This document shows positions 25,186-37,514 of a stretch of DNA of 64,000 nt, in pieces (positions within the stretch are counted from its first letter, which is position 1; the number at the start of each line of letters is the position of its first letter). A program made the translations under genes and the position numbers. The DNA is from Cucumis sativus (lineage: Eukaryota; Streptophyta; Magnoliopsida; Cucurbitales; Cucurbitaceae), in assembly GCF_000004075.3 (NCBI RefSeq), contig NC_026656.2:23942607-24006606 (forward strand), given 5' to 3'. The notes under the pieces were generated by a model. It was not told the DNA's origin. It was given only the letters and a program-made list of their open reading frames with translations, and did no database searches.

Positions 25186-26000
25186 TTTTGTAACGCCTCA
25201 ACTTTTTATACCAAGCTGAGGTCATTACCTTAAAAGATAAATAACAATTTGACAATTTTTTTTGAAAAGAGAAAAACTATTTTTTTAAAATTAAAAATAA
25301 CATGAAAACATGCAACGCAACTACTTCTACAATTTTAAAGATAATAAAAATAAATAGATAAAAATGTTTAAGCTCAAAATACTGAAAACAAACAATGAAA
25401 AGCGGAAGCAAAACTGTGTCTCCATATGGCATGTCTCAGATCCTTTTTGTCGCTTGCCAACTTTCCTCTATCTTTACCTTTGCATGAAATATTAAATATA
25501 GAAAATGATAAGTATAAACATATACTCAACAAGGGACCCACTACTAGTCTCGCTAGGTGTCTGTTAATTTTTCGTAAGCAAGTATCCCAAAACTATCGTG
25601 CTCCCAAACACATGCTATCCAATGATTTCGTAAAGATACATCTGGGCTCTCGGTGAACCTGAAGGAAAAACCTAAGAGATTCAAGCTGTAAATGACCCTG
25701 TCGGACCACTCATAAAACATAACATGACAGGCTAGTGAGTCATATCGAACTCACATCAGTCATAAAAAGTAACATATCATGACAGGCTAGTGGTACCATC
25801 GAACTCACATCAGTCATAAAAAAGTGGTGATCCCGAGGGACACCCATATAGGTACGATCCTAATAGACAAAGTTAACAGAGCACCCATCCATAGCATGTA
25901 GCATATCATAAACACCATAACATGGATTGCTATATTTGTTGTCATCATGTTACAACATTTTCCCAGCCAATGAACATGAGACCACTATGCTATTCCAATG
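25186..26000. mobile_element. Gypsy-type LTR-like segment with internal 62-bp duplication
   Basis: Starts with ttgtaacgcctcaacttttt, the usual opening of a class of cucurbit Ty3/gypsy LTRs. At about 25725-25815 the phrase catgacaggctagtg - atcgaactcacatcagtcat is present twice in tandem (period about 62-65 bp). No protein domain is seen; the second LTR of a pair was not found. Confidence 0.45.
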
Positions 26001-28060
26001 TCATTTAAATATTTCCTTGAACCATTAGGAAATGCAAGAATAATTCTTCACGTTTCTAGAAAAATTGATTCATGATATGTTCTCGATTCATTGTAAAACA
26101 AAGTAGGACAAAGTCATTCTTATACTTATCATCCAAATTTTGAGTAAAATATTGAACACAAAGGCCATGGAATGTGGAGGGAAAACGAACAAAATACCCT
26201 TGAAGAAGCATATTTTCCAATATGTGACAAAGCTTAGATTAAGTGTAAGGGCTTGATCGCACACCACCAAGGCGATAAAGACCATATGATGCTGAATGAA
26301 GAGATTTCTGATTGTAGAATATGTTTCGCGAAAGAAGTATGTGTGAGGTTCTGGCCCAAAGAAAGGAAGTTCAGTTGAGGAGGATTCTTGGTGAGAAGTC
26401 ATTTTGGATAAGAGTATAGGACGTCCCGAGAGGAAGCATGCAAAAAGGGGAAAGACGATGGAAAGAGGAATACCTGTTTAAGTTATACCGCGCGAATGTA
26501 ATCGACGCGATAAGAATAAGTAGTGAGGAAGAAGCCTATGTTGGATGTCAAGTGTTAGGCGTTTAATGCAGTAATGCGAGAAGAAGTGCTTATGCATAAG
26601 GGAGTTTGACGAGAAGTAGATGTCTTGTTGACAAGACTAGACAACTCTATGAGGAAAAATACATGTTTGTTGCTTCTCAAGAAGATAAATAGAGTTAGGC
26701 ATTTTAAAGAGTTTGGCTTTCCAAGGAGATGAGGTTGACATCTCAAGGGAACGTCCAATCACCATTGGCAGTTTAGTCTACGTGTTGTGTTCAAATTGGT
26801 TGCATGATGTGGTGAATCGACAAGGAGACGTGTAAAATGTTGAAGTGACCCTTGGATGTGGAAGGTCTATAAAAAGGGCCAAAGACCAAAAAGGAAGGAA
26901 AAATTTTTGTTCCGAAGAGTTAGATTTTTGGATGAAAATGAGAATAAGGGAGATTCTAAATGCTAAACGACTGGTCGAGGGAATCACTAGGCGATAAGAG
27001 AAATCCAAAAACAGAGAAGGAAGGAGTTGAGGCTAAGTATATTTGTGAGTGACAAAACAAGATTCAACATGGTTTCTAAGTTGTTATTTATTGTTGATTC
27101 TTTTTTGTATTTGCTTACAAATTATGAATAAATGTTGCGAGTGATTCGTCCTAAAAAAATGAGTTTCTTTGTTACAAATGTTTGTTATTGAGTATCTCTT
27201 ATAAGTAGAATATCTGTGAATCTTCCATCAATGGAAGAAAGATTTTATAAATGACTTTCATAAATAGTTAATGTTGTGTTTGTAAATTCTATAAGTGGAA
27301 AATGTATTATATTGACGATCATCATCTGAAAGTATTCTTTCGTTAATGCTTATTGTATGATAATGTCACTACTGTGATATCATGTATCAAAAGTAAGCTG
27401 GGAAGCCAACCTTTCTGTTTACTGTTTGTAATGGATGCATATTGAGAGAAGATAAAACCTATCGCATGGCGCTAGTCGAGTGTGAATTTTAAGTTTGAGA
27501 AAATGTTGAATATGATGAGACGTTGGTGGAAATCCCAGGTAACTCGCATGATGTTGGTTGAATGTCAGTCCCAGGTCCAAGCAAAGGGAGAATCCCAGGT
27601 TCTGATGATGAGTTGAAATGTGTGTTGGCTTGAACGAGTAGAAGTATTTGTGCTTGTGGTGACGATTGTTGTGGTTTGATGCAACGAGAATTATTTGTTT
27701 GTAATATGATCTTATTATTTATTACCTGAATCTTGTTTTTCCTAAAAGGTTTTCCTCAAACTCATCACTCACTAAGTCCTTTTTACTTATGTTTTAAGTT
27801 TTCAACTCTCTAGGTTGTGAGGCATTGATGCCAAGCAAAGGATGGATATCAAGTGTTATAGTTGCACCTTGGTGGAGGAAGAAGAATGATAAGAAGTCAG
27901 CTTTGATCTTGGTAAAGTCAATCAACGTTTTAAAGAGTTGTATTTTGTAAACTCTAAACATTGTAAAAGTGTTAAGTTAATAAAGAGAAGTTTCATACTC
28001 ATTCCGTTGTATTCCGGACTATTCCGGAGTTTCAAACATAATTCATATTCAAACTAGATA
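26001..28060. mobile_element. LTR-like sequence with promoter-like box, no protein
   Basis: A tataaaaaggg box lies at 26868-26878 followed by a leader-like stretch, as in retroelement U3/R junctions. Positions 27730-27840 resemble the reverse complement of 38290-38370 (tttcctcaaactcatcactc, then cttatgttttaagtttt), placing this in the same repeat family as 23506 and 37515 but in the opposite direction. Open frames of 60-100 codons here have no recognisable domain. Confidence 0.4.
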
Positions 28061-29240
28061 TTAATTACAAAATAATTACAGTCCAATAAAATCTCTCAAA
28101 ACACACATAATAGCGTGACTCTCACTACTTCTAACTACCCCATAAAGAAATATAAAACTTAGTATATACTACAAAAAGAATCAGAGTCCACAATCAATGA
28201 GAGGAAGGTCAACCAATTCTTGGTCCTCGACCGCTACCTCGGGGGGCATTTAAAACGCGAGCTAAAACTCAATGAGTGATAAGTTTCCAAAAGTAAAAAC
28301 TTGTAAAACATGTTATCAAGAATATTTAAATATGCATCAATAATGAAATCATAATCAAAATATTATAATCACACATTACTAAAAATCACAAGTGTTGCCA
28401 ACAAACCTGTAGTATGGCCAAAAATAGCTCACACATGATGAAAGAATCATGTGGGCATAACTAGCTCATGCATATTTAGTACCCGCCACGATAGTAGCCT
28501 CCATCCACAAGGAAACACGTGGCCAAACGGAGCTCACACATATTTAGCACCTACCACACTAACAACATCCATCTAATCATGATAACATACTAAATACATG
28601 GCCCATAATAGCTCACACGTGATCCATATTCATAAGGAAACACCCGACCAAATGTAGCTCGTGCATACTTAGCACCTACCAGGGTAACAATCTCCATCCG
28701 CTCTTATATGCACATAAAGCCACACCGACCATGGGTTAAGCTAGACCCAAAGCCATATCACAATCCTCCATCCATATCCTTACATAGGTCAGGTTTTCAA
28801 ATCTCCGGTCATGGCCTCTTTCAGCCTCGAAACCCTATGACAACCATAGGTGACGCTACGAAATCACATTCATGAAATAATATTTAAACAATATCGATAT
28901 TCTCGAATATGAGAGAAAGATGAAAAAAAATACTGAAACAATCATGAAATAATTTCAAAGAATCTTGCCGAAAATGATGAAGAAAAGATAGTAGATTTAA
29001 ATAGAAGAATAAATCATATAAAAATAGAAGAAAGAAAATCTGTAAGAGGATATGAAAAAATCTGAAAGAGAATAAATCAAAAGGAAGGAAGAAGAATGAT
29101 ATAATATTGTTTTTTCCTACACGAGACCTAAATATTTTTGGGTGTAAATCTTTGGTTTAAATGTTCTATTCTTTTACAATTTTCCTTCCCTCTATATAAA
29201 AGGGAAGTAAGACTTGGACTCTAATTGAAAAGTAGACTAA
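28061..29240. mobile_element. LTR-like repeat with imperfect internal tandem units
   Basis: The phrase agctca(c/t)(a/g)catatttagca followed by cctaccac recurs at about 28445-28500, 28530-28560 and 28655-28685, interleaved with ccatccacaaggaaacac-type blocks (28500, 28630). This makes an imperfect tandem of about 100-150 bp. No coding domain. The layout and the ctcggggggcattt phrase point to a retroelement LTR. Confidence 0.4.
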
Positions 29241-30036
29241 CAAACATAGTTACCACTAAACTGCTCACAAATATTAAACAATAATTGGTTTTGTTTATAT
29301 ATATTATATAAAGACAATAAAGTTTATATTAAATCCAGGGATGTATACATTCATTTAAATTTCCTTACTCTTTCCTCAATAATTCTATCTTTTCCCACCC
29401 AATCAAACAAAGACACCACTCTCTCTCACCTCATTAAATACAACTTTTTTCTGATATTAATTATATACATATATATTTAATAATTACTTTTCCATAAATT
29501 CCAAATTTCTTTCAATTAAATAATATAAAGGCACACATACATATATTTAATTACTTAATCAATTTCACTAAATACATTTTTATCTTCCAATTCAAATTAA
29601 ATTAACACCCATAATAATTTAATTTAATTCTAAATTACCTTAATTTGAAGTGTTGTAGCTCCTGATCACTTCTTATATGGTTTAATACTAATTTGTACAA
29701 ATTTTGTGTACCAACCAACCATGTAATTCTTATAACTCCATAATTATTTGTATCCAATTTTGTATAATCTATTTGCTTATGTCCCATAGTTTCTATACTC
29801 ATATTCCCATAAAGTCTTCACTAAATTCACAATAATTCTCATCATTTAAGTAAGCTTACCAAACTTGATTTAATTCATTGACGATTGACATAAATTTGGG
29901 AGACAAAAAAAGTAAAGAATGAAAAAGATATATAGCTAAATTCATCCCTTCCTCCTTATACAAATAGTGCCCTTGTTCCTTCCAAAAAACAGAGCCCTCA
30001 TTTGCAAATTTATTTTCGTATATTGACAACAATATA
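29241..30036. other. 5' flank of acyltransferase gene A
   Basis: AT-rich upstream sequence ending in the gene A leader. A clear TATA box at the usual distance is not obvious. The promoter shared by the pseudogene, C and D (see TATA entries) is not present here, so gene A is regulated by a different upstream region. Confidence 0.4.
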
Positions 30037-32136
30037 ATGTCGTCCGAAGCCACTTCTCTTGCGTTCAAAGTAGAAAGATGTGAACCAGAACTAATTGTTC
30101 CAACAAAACCAACACCCCATGAATGGAAACAACTTTCTGATATTGATGACCAACAAAGCTTTAGATTTCAAGTTCCAATGATTCATTTTTACCCACAAAA
30201 TCCAAATATGGAAGGGAGAGATCCAGTGACAGTGATAAAAGAGGCAGTTGCAAAGACTTTGGTTTTTTACTATCCTTTTGCAGGCAGAGTTAGAGAAAAG
30301 TTTGGTAAGAAGCTATTTGTGGAATGCACAGGTGAAGGAGTCTTGTTCATTGAGGCAAATGCAGATGTTAGTCTACAACAGTTTCAAGATTCTTCTTCTC
30401 TTCAACCTCCATTTCCATGCATGGATCAACTTCTTTATGATGTTCCAGATTCTGATGGGATTCTTGATTCTCCATTGTTGCTCATTCAGGTATTTATGCT
30501 CTTCATTTGTTCATTTATTTCATAGAATTATTTTGAAGTGAGAAAGATGAAGAACAATAGATGAAGTGACAAAAACGGCGAGTGATAAAAGATGATCGTA
30601 ACGAACAATTACTGAAATGAAAGATAATTAACTAACTGTGGGGTGAGCTATAAAGATGCAAACTATTCTTTGATACCAATTAAGATAAGAACAAGTGTAT
30701 TCTTGATACCAAATGGTATAAAGAGATTTGTCTCAATTATGTTTTTGGAATTTCCCTTATTTTACGTGAACCTGCAACAATAATCAAATTAACCTCCAAT
30801 AATGAGAATCAATAATGTATAACGCGAGAATCAATTAATAAACAATAATCTCAAGGGAAGTTGGTCATGGTTGCTTGGAAAAATGGATCGATGATCAAGA
30901 AGAAAGGTGGAGTTGTTCTTATCTTGAAAATTTTGAACTTTTCACAACCTAATAAATCAAATTAGGATTAAATTCTAAAACATGCATCCTAATCACAGGA
31001 ATATAAAGAAAAACATAAAGATAGGATAAAAGGACAACCTTTAACCTATGTACGTAGTATAAATTTAACCAAAAACCTTTCAACTTTATATACGAACCTT
31101 CATAAATATCAATATAAACAGGTGTACGATGTATTAAAGATGTTGATGAATATGGATTTATAGACTCATAGTGTCTTCTGAATAATGAAGGTTCCCTTTA
31201 AATTATTATGGCAGTACAAACTAATTCTATTTGGTTATTTAACTGTTCATGAAGGTAACAAGACTCAAATGTGGTGGTTTCATCTTTGCTGTTCGATTTA
31301 ACCACACAATCACTGATGGCATTGGTATGGCTCAATTCCTAAAGGCCATAGCTGAGATGGCTCGTGGAGCTCTTGCGCCATCCATTCTTCCAGTATGGAA
31401 AAGAGCTCTCTTAAATTCAAGGGACCCTCCGAGAGTCACTTGCCTTCATCATGAATACGATGAAGTTAACGACATAAACGACACTACAATTACCCTCGAC
31501 AATATGGTTCAACACTCATTCTTCTTTGGGCCGACCGAGATATCTATCATTCACAGAACTTTACCCACACACTTCCACAATTACCCCTCGGCCGAGCTTC
31601 TCATGATATTCATTTGGCGCCTTCGTACCATAGCCCTTCAACTTAGTCCAGAAGAGGAAGTGCGTTTGCTTTGCGTCGTCAATTTACGCACCAAGTTTAA
31701 CTATTTACCATTAGGGTTTTATGGCAATGCATTTGCTTTACCTGCAGCACTTACTACTGCAGCTAAGCTTTCCCAGAATTCTTTAGATTATGCCATTGAA
31801 TTAGTTGAAAATGCTAAGGCTAAGGTGACAGAAGAGTACGTGAAGTCTATGGTGGATTTAATGACGGTCAAAGGACGACCCCATTTTACTGTGGTTGGGT
31901 CATTCCTTATGGCAGATTTGACTGAAGCTGGGTTTGAGGATGTGGACTTTGGATGGGAAAAGGCCATATATGCCGGACCAGCTACCGGAAAAGTTGGACT
32001 TGTGCCTGGTTTGATAAGCTTTTGTATTCCTTCTAAGATGAGAAATGGAGAAAAAGGAATTGTGGTGCCTCTTTACTTGCCAGCTCCAGCCATGGAAAGG
32101 TTGGTGGAAGAACTTGATGCCTTGTTGAAGATATAA
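30037..32136 (+). CDS. AAT: BAHD acyltransferase, alcohol acyltransferase-like (gene A)
   Basis: Exon 1 is 30037-30489 and exon 2 is 31255-32136 (TAA), one phase-0 intron of 765 nt, 444 aa. BAHD enzymes transfer acyl groups from acyl-CoA to alcohols or amines in the cytosol. The catalytic HxxxD motif is HTITD (H168-D172), in the context NHTITDG. The C-terminal structural motif DFGWG is changed to DFGWE (382-386). The N-terminal half carries [20 protein letters not shown] and the [14 protein letters not shown] block typical of benzyl-alcohol and fruit-ester AATs. At the residue aligned with CmAAT1 Thr268 it has Met (codon 31603-31605). The protein is about 15 aa shorter than B, at the C-terminus. 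It is the most divergent member of the local cluster. Whether it makes esters is open. Confidence 0.92.
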
Positions 32137-33095
32137 GAACATTTTGAAATTGAAAAACACTACATAGATAATGAAATGAAAATAATTGGTTCGCTCGAAA
32201 AACAGTACTACACAGGAGAGGAACCTTTTGAAATTGGAAAGAGGAAGTGGACTTTATATATGGTTTGTATACTTATCTTTATGTATTCATGTAATAACAA
32301 AGATGAAATGAAAGCAGAAAATAATTTTTTTATAACAAAATCCGTAATGTGATAACTCAAAAAGTTGAGTCTACTATGAGATGTGACTAAAAGTATATAC
32401 ATATATTTTTGGTAAATAAGGCATTTATACTTGCTTTATGATCATCATATAAATGTCATTTTTAATAGCTTTCCTGATTTCAATTATTGTTAATTTTTCT
32501 CTCCCAAACACTAAAAACATAATGGTTGTGTGTATGAATTCTATGGATGGCAGTTCTTTCAATAAAAAATATCAATTGAAAGTTAATTCATGTTTATGGG
32601 ATGCAAGATGATTATTTATATGAAATATTAAAGATTTTACTGTGGATATATATTGATGTTCCTTATATCATAAAATATTTGTTACATTTTAGGATTATTT
32701 TTTACCGTCATAAATTGATGACACAAAAAAGAAAAAAAATACCATTTTCGACTAAATAATTGAAACTACATTTTGTGAAGTTAGTTTTTATAACTCATTT
32801 TCACTCTTTCATCTATTTTGGCTACTGTTCACGAGTCATGGAAGTCCATTTTTGTTGTAGTGTATTGTAAACTATTTTGAATTTTTCAAAAGTTGATCAG
32901 TAGTTTTATAATTTTAAACCTTATTGTGATTAATTATTTAAGCAGCAAATTATAAGTTAAACATATAGTTGGTTTTTATTTATTGTATTGTTTTTTCTAT
33001 TTAATTTGCTTCTTTATTTTTTTTAAACTCACAAGTTAATTGAAAGCAAAATTGCGGCTAAAACATTTAGAAAAAAACAGCTTATAACACTAATT
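32137..33095. other. 3' flank of gene A with one CACTA-type terminus
   Basis: At 32846-32862 the sequence ccatttttgttgtagtg is the exact complement of cactacaacaaaaatgg, which opens the element at 51349. This is a right terminus of a CACTA-type element. A partner end with a matching 3-bp duplication was not found; cactaaaaacataatgg at about 32508 is the only candidate and its flanks do not match. Confidence 0.45.
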
Positions 33096-33099
33096 TTTT

Positions 33100-33310
33100 G
33101 TGTATTGTGAATATGTTAAAATTAGTGATATCAGATGACTATCAGACGGTAATCATAAGTTATCGTAGGTCTATCAGACAATAATCATAGCGCTATCTGA
33201 GAGTCCTCACTTTTAAATTTGCTATTTTTACAAATTTAGAAAATGATGTGACATAGATTATTATCATAATTTTTTTTGCTATTTTTGCAAAAATCCCTAA
33301 TTTGAATCTC
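33100..33310. repeat. Dispersed short repeat, copy 1 (tcatagt/gcaaatttag family)
   Basis: Contains the phrases tttttgtgtattgtgaatatg, taatcatagcgctatc and tttaaatttgctattttt, found in related form (same or opposite order) at 39700-39910, 45885-46235 and 46375-46600. No coding content. Probably a MITE family, but ends are not defined. Confidence 0.5.
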
Positions 33311-33799
33311 TTAACTGTAACAAAGCACAATTTTTCTTTCAAAGCCAAACAAATTAGAGGTGATTTTTTTTTTTCATTTGAAACTTATTTTCTTTTCAAT
33401 TACTTTAGTTTTTTTTTTAAATCCATCTATACTCCTTTGTTTTTTTCTCCATATTGTTCTTAATTTTCACCCTCTATACACAATTCATGATTTTAAAGAA
33501 ATTTCTTTTGATTCAATCCAACATGTTTTTGAATGAGAGAGAAAGTTTGTTATTTAGTCTAACCACATATGGGACGAAGATCTCTAAAGATTACAATATG
33601 TTATTCAATCTATAACATGACAATTGCCTTCATATGCAGTAAGTTGCATCCCATAATGTATATTATGTTGCCTGTTTTATTGAATTGAAATACAAACACT
33701 ATTGACTTTATTCATTTTATTTGTCTAAAATTATCATTAGTTTCAATATTTCGTGTTGTTTTATACACTTTCTTGAAAGAAAAAACTTCAATTTTTACA

Positions 33800-34700
33800 A
33801 CAATGTTATTCATTTTTCAGTAGCTCAATGAGCATTGAGTGCACTATTTCTTGCACACACACTCTCGTTCTTGCACTCTCTTTCTCATGCTTGTGAGAAC
33901 AATTTTAGATAACGAAAAATTCGCCTGAAAACTTGAAGTTTACTTATTATAAAGAGATCTCTTCAACTCAAGTCTGAGTTTTCCTCTGGAAATGGCAAGG
34001 TTTGTATTATTCTTCATCTTGTGTTATAAGGGATCTTTATCCTATTCATCCTTTTTGTTAGTAAGAGGGACTTTGTTTAGCTAGGCATATAAATGTAACT
34101 ATTTACTTAGGCCCTAGGGTTATCTTTTTGCCTTTTATTTGTATCTGGATTCCCTTATGAGAATTGAGAAAGTGTGGGAGTTGTTCAATCCTTCTCCAAA
34201 GTGGTTGATAAGTAAACCAAAGTTAAGTGATGATTTTTCGGATTTCAAATGCTTGTCATTTTGTTTTGTTTTTTTCCTGGTGTTAATCCTTTTCCCTCCT
34301 CTTTACTTTTTAATCTTTATACTTTCTAAGCTTGTTATGTTTTGTTTTAGGTTTAGGTTTTGAGATTGTTAGATCGAGTGTTGGATGAGTTATCTTATGA
34401 ACTAAACGATTGGTATAATGGTGCAGTCTTTATATATATTTAAAGAGCTCTTATTTTCATCCCTTTGCAGTCGTCTGCTTCTCAAGTTCATGGGGTCAAC
34501 AGTTCTCTCATTGCAGTTCATCAATATTCGGTGGTAGTGAGTCCAAACACAAAAGGTAATATAATCTTCACTGATCTTCCTGCTCTTTCGTTTTCCCTCA
34601 CCGTCTTTGGCAGCTGATGTTTTACAATTTGAACCATTGTTCACTGATGTTTCTCGTTGCTTAAATTTGATTGTTTATGATGAATATCAACTTATCTTGA
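33800..34700. other. Gene-like fragment or CACTA 5' region, unresolved
   Basis: Has exon-like punctuation without a recognised product. An ATG at 33992 opens a 29-codon hydrophobic frame. Further on, cag at 34468-34470 is followed by an open stretch to about 34555 that ends in a gtaata donor-like site, reading SSASQVHGVNSSLIAVHQYS. It could be a captured gene fragment in a transposon or an old exon. The T-rich tract at 34880-34894 and the CACTA unit at 35219 lie just downstream. Confidence 0.3.
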
Positions 34701-35089
34701 TGTTTTTTCCGAGGAGCAATCACTAAAAGAATTTAATGATTGCAATAGAAGAAAATGCCAGCGAATACAATTAGTCAGGCTTTATCTTTGTGAAGTTGGT
34801 CATTTGTGGAGCTTATTGCTCTCTCAATGTTTTCTTTTTTTGGCAAAGGATGATCAATGTAATAGTTAAGCTTCTCACTTTTTTTTTTTTTTTTGTGTTT
34901 GGAGCAAGTTGTATATGTAAATGTTCACAATATTAAGATTTGATTTTGTATATATACATGTAAAAGAAAAATATTATAGTTTCTAAAATATTGTTGACAT
35001 AATGTTGATTTTTAGCTATTTGACCTCATAGAAAATGGACAATGATACAAAAAATTAATAAAAATAAATTTGAAAATACAGACCCAGAA

Positions 35090-35212
35090 GCAAGGATTAT
35101 GTCGTTTTAAAAATGACATTAAATGCCTCTTTAATGGTTTATAACAGACTTTAAATGTCTCTTTAATGTCGGTTTTAAAACGACATCAAAGGCTAACCGA
35201 AGTAAAGATCTT
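35090..35212. repeat. Palindromic aatgtcggttttaaaacgacat-type array, outer part
   Basis: Contains units of the form gtcgttttaaaaatgacatt and atgtcggttttaaaacgaca, each nearly self-complementary. The same units fill the CACTA-type MITE directly to the right, so this is probably the remains of a second copy. Confidence 0.6.
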
Positions 35213-35218
35213 CAATAA

Positions 35219-35408
35219 CACTATAAAAAATGTCAGTTTAAAAATGACATTAATGAGGCCTTTGATATCGTTTTTAAACCGACATTAATGAGGTCTTTGA
35301 TGTCGTTTTTAAACCGACATCAATAGCATAGATGTCGCTTGCCAATCGACACTAAAGGTCATTAATGTCGGTTTTAAACCGACATTAAAAGTAAAATTTA
35401 TTCTAGTG
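35219..35408. mobile_element. CACTA-type MITE (190 bp) with TAA target duplication
   Basis: Begins CACTA (35219-35223) and ends TAGTG (35404-35408). The 3-bp flanks are TAA on both sides (35216-35218 and 35409-35411), the length expected for CACTA elements. The inside is an array of palindromic units (aatgtcggttttaaaccgac, then att) and there is no coding capacity. Related units occur at 61195-61345 beyond gene D. Confidence 0.75.
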
Positions 35409-35411
35409 TAA

Positions 35412-35945
35412 CCTCTATGACAATAATTATATATAATGACATTTTTAGGAATGATTGAAATGTAGACATTTTAATTTATTTTTTTTAACAATACTAATGA
35501 CGCTTGTAAGTTTCAATTGAATAGGTTAGTTCATTTGAGTAAATAATGTTTTTATATAATGATTTGCAAGTGACTTTCTACTCTAAAATAGTTCTTAATT
35601 ATTAAACTAAGTTGTTAAGAGATTAGCAAGGTAGAAGAGTAAATGGACATTCTTTTCCTTTTTAGTGGGTATCCAAACATAATATACTAATTTAAGTGAT
35701 TTCAAATAATTTTTTGTTCCAAAATACAAATAGCAATTTTAAATCATTTTATTTTCTTTTAAAATGTTGGAATTTAAAGTCGTATCTGTTTAAATCTTGA
35801 TGTCAGATAGAGGATTAGAGATATTTAGCAATAAAAGTGATCGACAATTTGATAGAAGGGTAAAAGTTGTAGGTGTGATAGAGGAGTGAATATGGCATAC
35901 ATGGTCAATACACAGTCTTAGGAACAAGACAACAAAATGGTGTAG
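35412..35945. other. AT-rich intergenic stretch
   Basis: No gene recognised. From about 35800 the sequence may already belong to the gypsy pol fragment to the right, but no readable domain is seen. Confidence 0.35.
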
Positions 35946-35949
35946 TAGA

Positions 35950-36460
35950 AAAGATTATCCTGATGTACAACGTAAGGATCTATAGTTTGACATAGGGAAC
36001 ATAGTATTTTAGAAAGTGGCACCTATAAAAGGTGTTCTAAGGTTTGAAAGGAGGAGAAAATTGAGTCCTCGTTTTGTAGAGCCATTTGAGATACTTGAGT
36101 GGATTGGTCCCATGGCTTATCGTTTCGTGTTGGCTTCGTCATTTTATTCAGTTCATGATGTGTTTCATGTTTCTATTATGAGGAAGTACGTAGTAGACCC
36201 ATCACATATAGTTGACTATGAGCCATTGCAAAATTAGTGAGAAATTGAGCTATGAGGATTAACCAGTTGAGATTTTGGCAAGAGAGGGTCAAGTTGCCCC
36301 ATAACAGAAAAATTGCACTGGTGAAAGTACCTACGACGAAATCATAGAGTTGAAGAGGCCACAAGACAACGAGAGGATGATGAGAGTCCGGTATCTCGAA
36401 TTACGTTGTTCGAGGATTAGAACATTTGAGGATGAAATTTCCTTAAGAATAGAAGAATTT
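35950..36460 (+). pseudogene. Ty3/gypsy pol 3' end (integrase C-terminal segment), frameshifted
   Basis: The frame reads APIKGVLRFERRRKLSPRFV, then PFEILEWIGPMAYRFVLASS, VHDVFHVSIMRKYVVDPSHI and VDYEPLQN, the conserved end of plant gypsy polyproteins (usually GKLSPRFIGPFEIL, VHNVFHVSMLRKY). A stop at 36235-36237 falls where intact elements continue with the chromo-like tail; pieces of that tail (EDQPVEILAREGQVAP, YDEIIELKRPQDNER, RYLELRCSRI) follow in the same and adjacent frames. It is followed by ggatgaaatttcct and the LTR start at about 36461. Confidence 0.8.
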
Positions 36461-37510
36461 AACGCCCAAAAATTAAAGTAATTATTTCATATTTAATTAT
36501 TTTAATTTTCATTAATTAAGTTTGAACTCATTGAGTGTTATTTTGAGTTATCTAAACGTGAATTATCTAGTTTTGTTGAAATTATAATCAATAAAAGGAT
36601 TTGGGTTTTTGGTAAATTATGGTTAATTACAGGAGAATTGTCAAAAATAACAAATTTGACAAAATGTTTACAAACATATAACAAAATTTTCAAATTCTAC
36701 CAATAATAGACCAATAATAGACACCGATATGCTTCTATATTAGTGACATTGATAGACAATGACAGTTTCTATAATGAATAAAATCTAAAATTTTGTTATA
36801 ACTTGTAAATATTTTAATTTATTTTGATATTTTAAAAAGCCGTCGTAAATAGATATGTATATAATTAATCCAGAAAATGGGTAAAGAAAATTTTATTTAA
36901 TCATTGATGGAAGATAATTGATTATTTGAGAAAAGGTAAATATTTGTTGAGGAGACAGGTTGATGTGATTGGATTTATTAAGAAAGAGAAGAAGTTTGGT
37001 TTTTAATCATAAAGGAAAAGGGAAAAAAGAAACAGGAAATGGAAACTGAAGCATAATATTATAACTATTATTATTTAATCTTATAAATGGTGATTCGTAT
37101 AGCATGTCATTTCATCTTCTCCTTCACCATAGAAGCCCTACTCACAACAATGACATTGTCGCCGTTGTCAGTCGAGCTTCGCCATCAAGTCCTTTGTCGT
37201 TGATCCCCTCGTTTCAACAAGCTGAAGGATGTTCTACATCGAAGACTGCACGAAACTCCGAGTCGTTCGTTAGTCAGAGCAACCAGTCTTCTCTACGCAA
37301 ACCTCCTCATCTACGCCATATTCCTTCATCTAAGCTGATTTAGTCGCGCCTAGTCGAACAAGTACTTGACTGAACTACGCCCTCCGTTCGTGTCGATCTC
37401 TGTTTCTGTCTAAGCTACACAAGTCGCACACGTTTTTCCCTTCTTTTCAAGCCATGCCGCGTCTCTTCTCTCAACCAAGCCATTTACCTTTTTCCAGCCC
37501 ACCTTTGGTG
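36461..37510. mobile_element. Gypsy LTR (3'), with nested AT-rich insert
   Basis: Begins taacgcccaaaaattaaag directly after the gypsy pol end, the standard LTR opening of this family. At 36630-36850 an AT-rich stretch (accaataatagaccaataat, gtgacattgatagacaatga) belongs to another dispersed repeat. A tataaatgg box at 37081-37089 is followed by a GC-richer leader (gtcgccgttgtcagtcgagc). The 5' half of the retroelement is missing. A 79-codon open frame at 37104-37343 lies in the leader and is not considered a gene. Confidence 0.55.
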
Positions 37511-37514
37511 GGTA

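Noticed and set aside
31249..32136. Acyltransferase exon 2 as a separate short gene starting at ATG 31249
   Set aside because: The ATG lies in the intron end (tgttcatgaag|gta); the frame continues exon 1 at a phase-0 junction and the HxxxD half needs the N-terminal half to make an enzyme. The same holds for the GTG starts at 41047, 50254 and 60077.
32508..32862. Complete CACTA element in the gene A 3' flank
   Set aside because: The right end is convincing but the proposed left end differs in sequence and the 3-bp flanks (aaa and tat) do not match.
37104..37343. 79-codon Ser/His-rich open frame
   Set aside because: It lies in a retroelement leader just after a TATA-like box, has no domain, and its codon pattern is unlike the real genes here.
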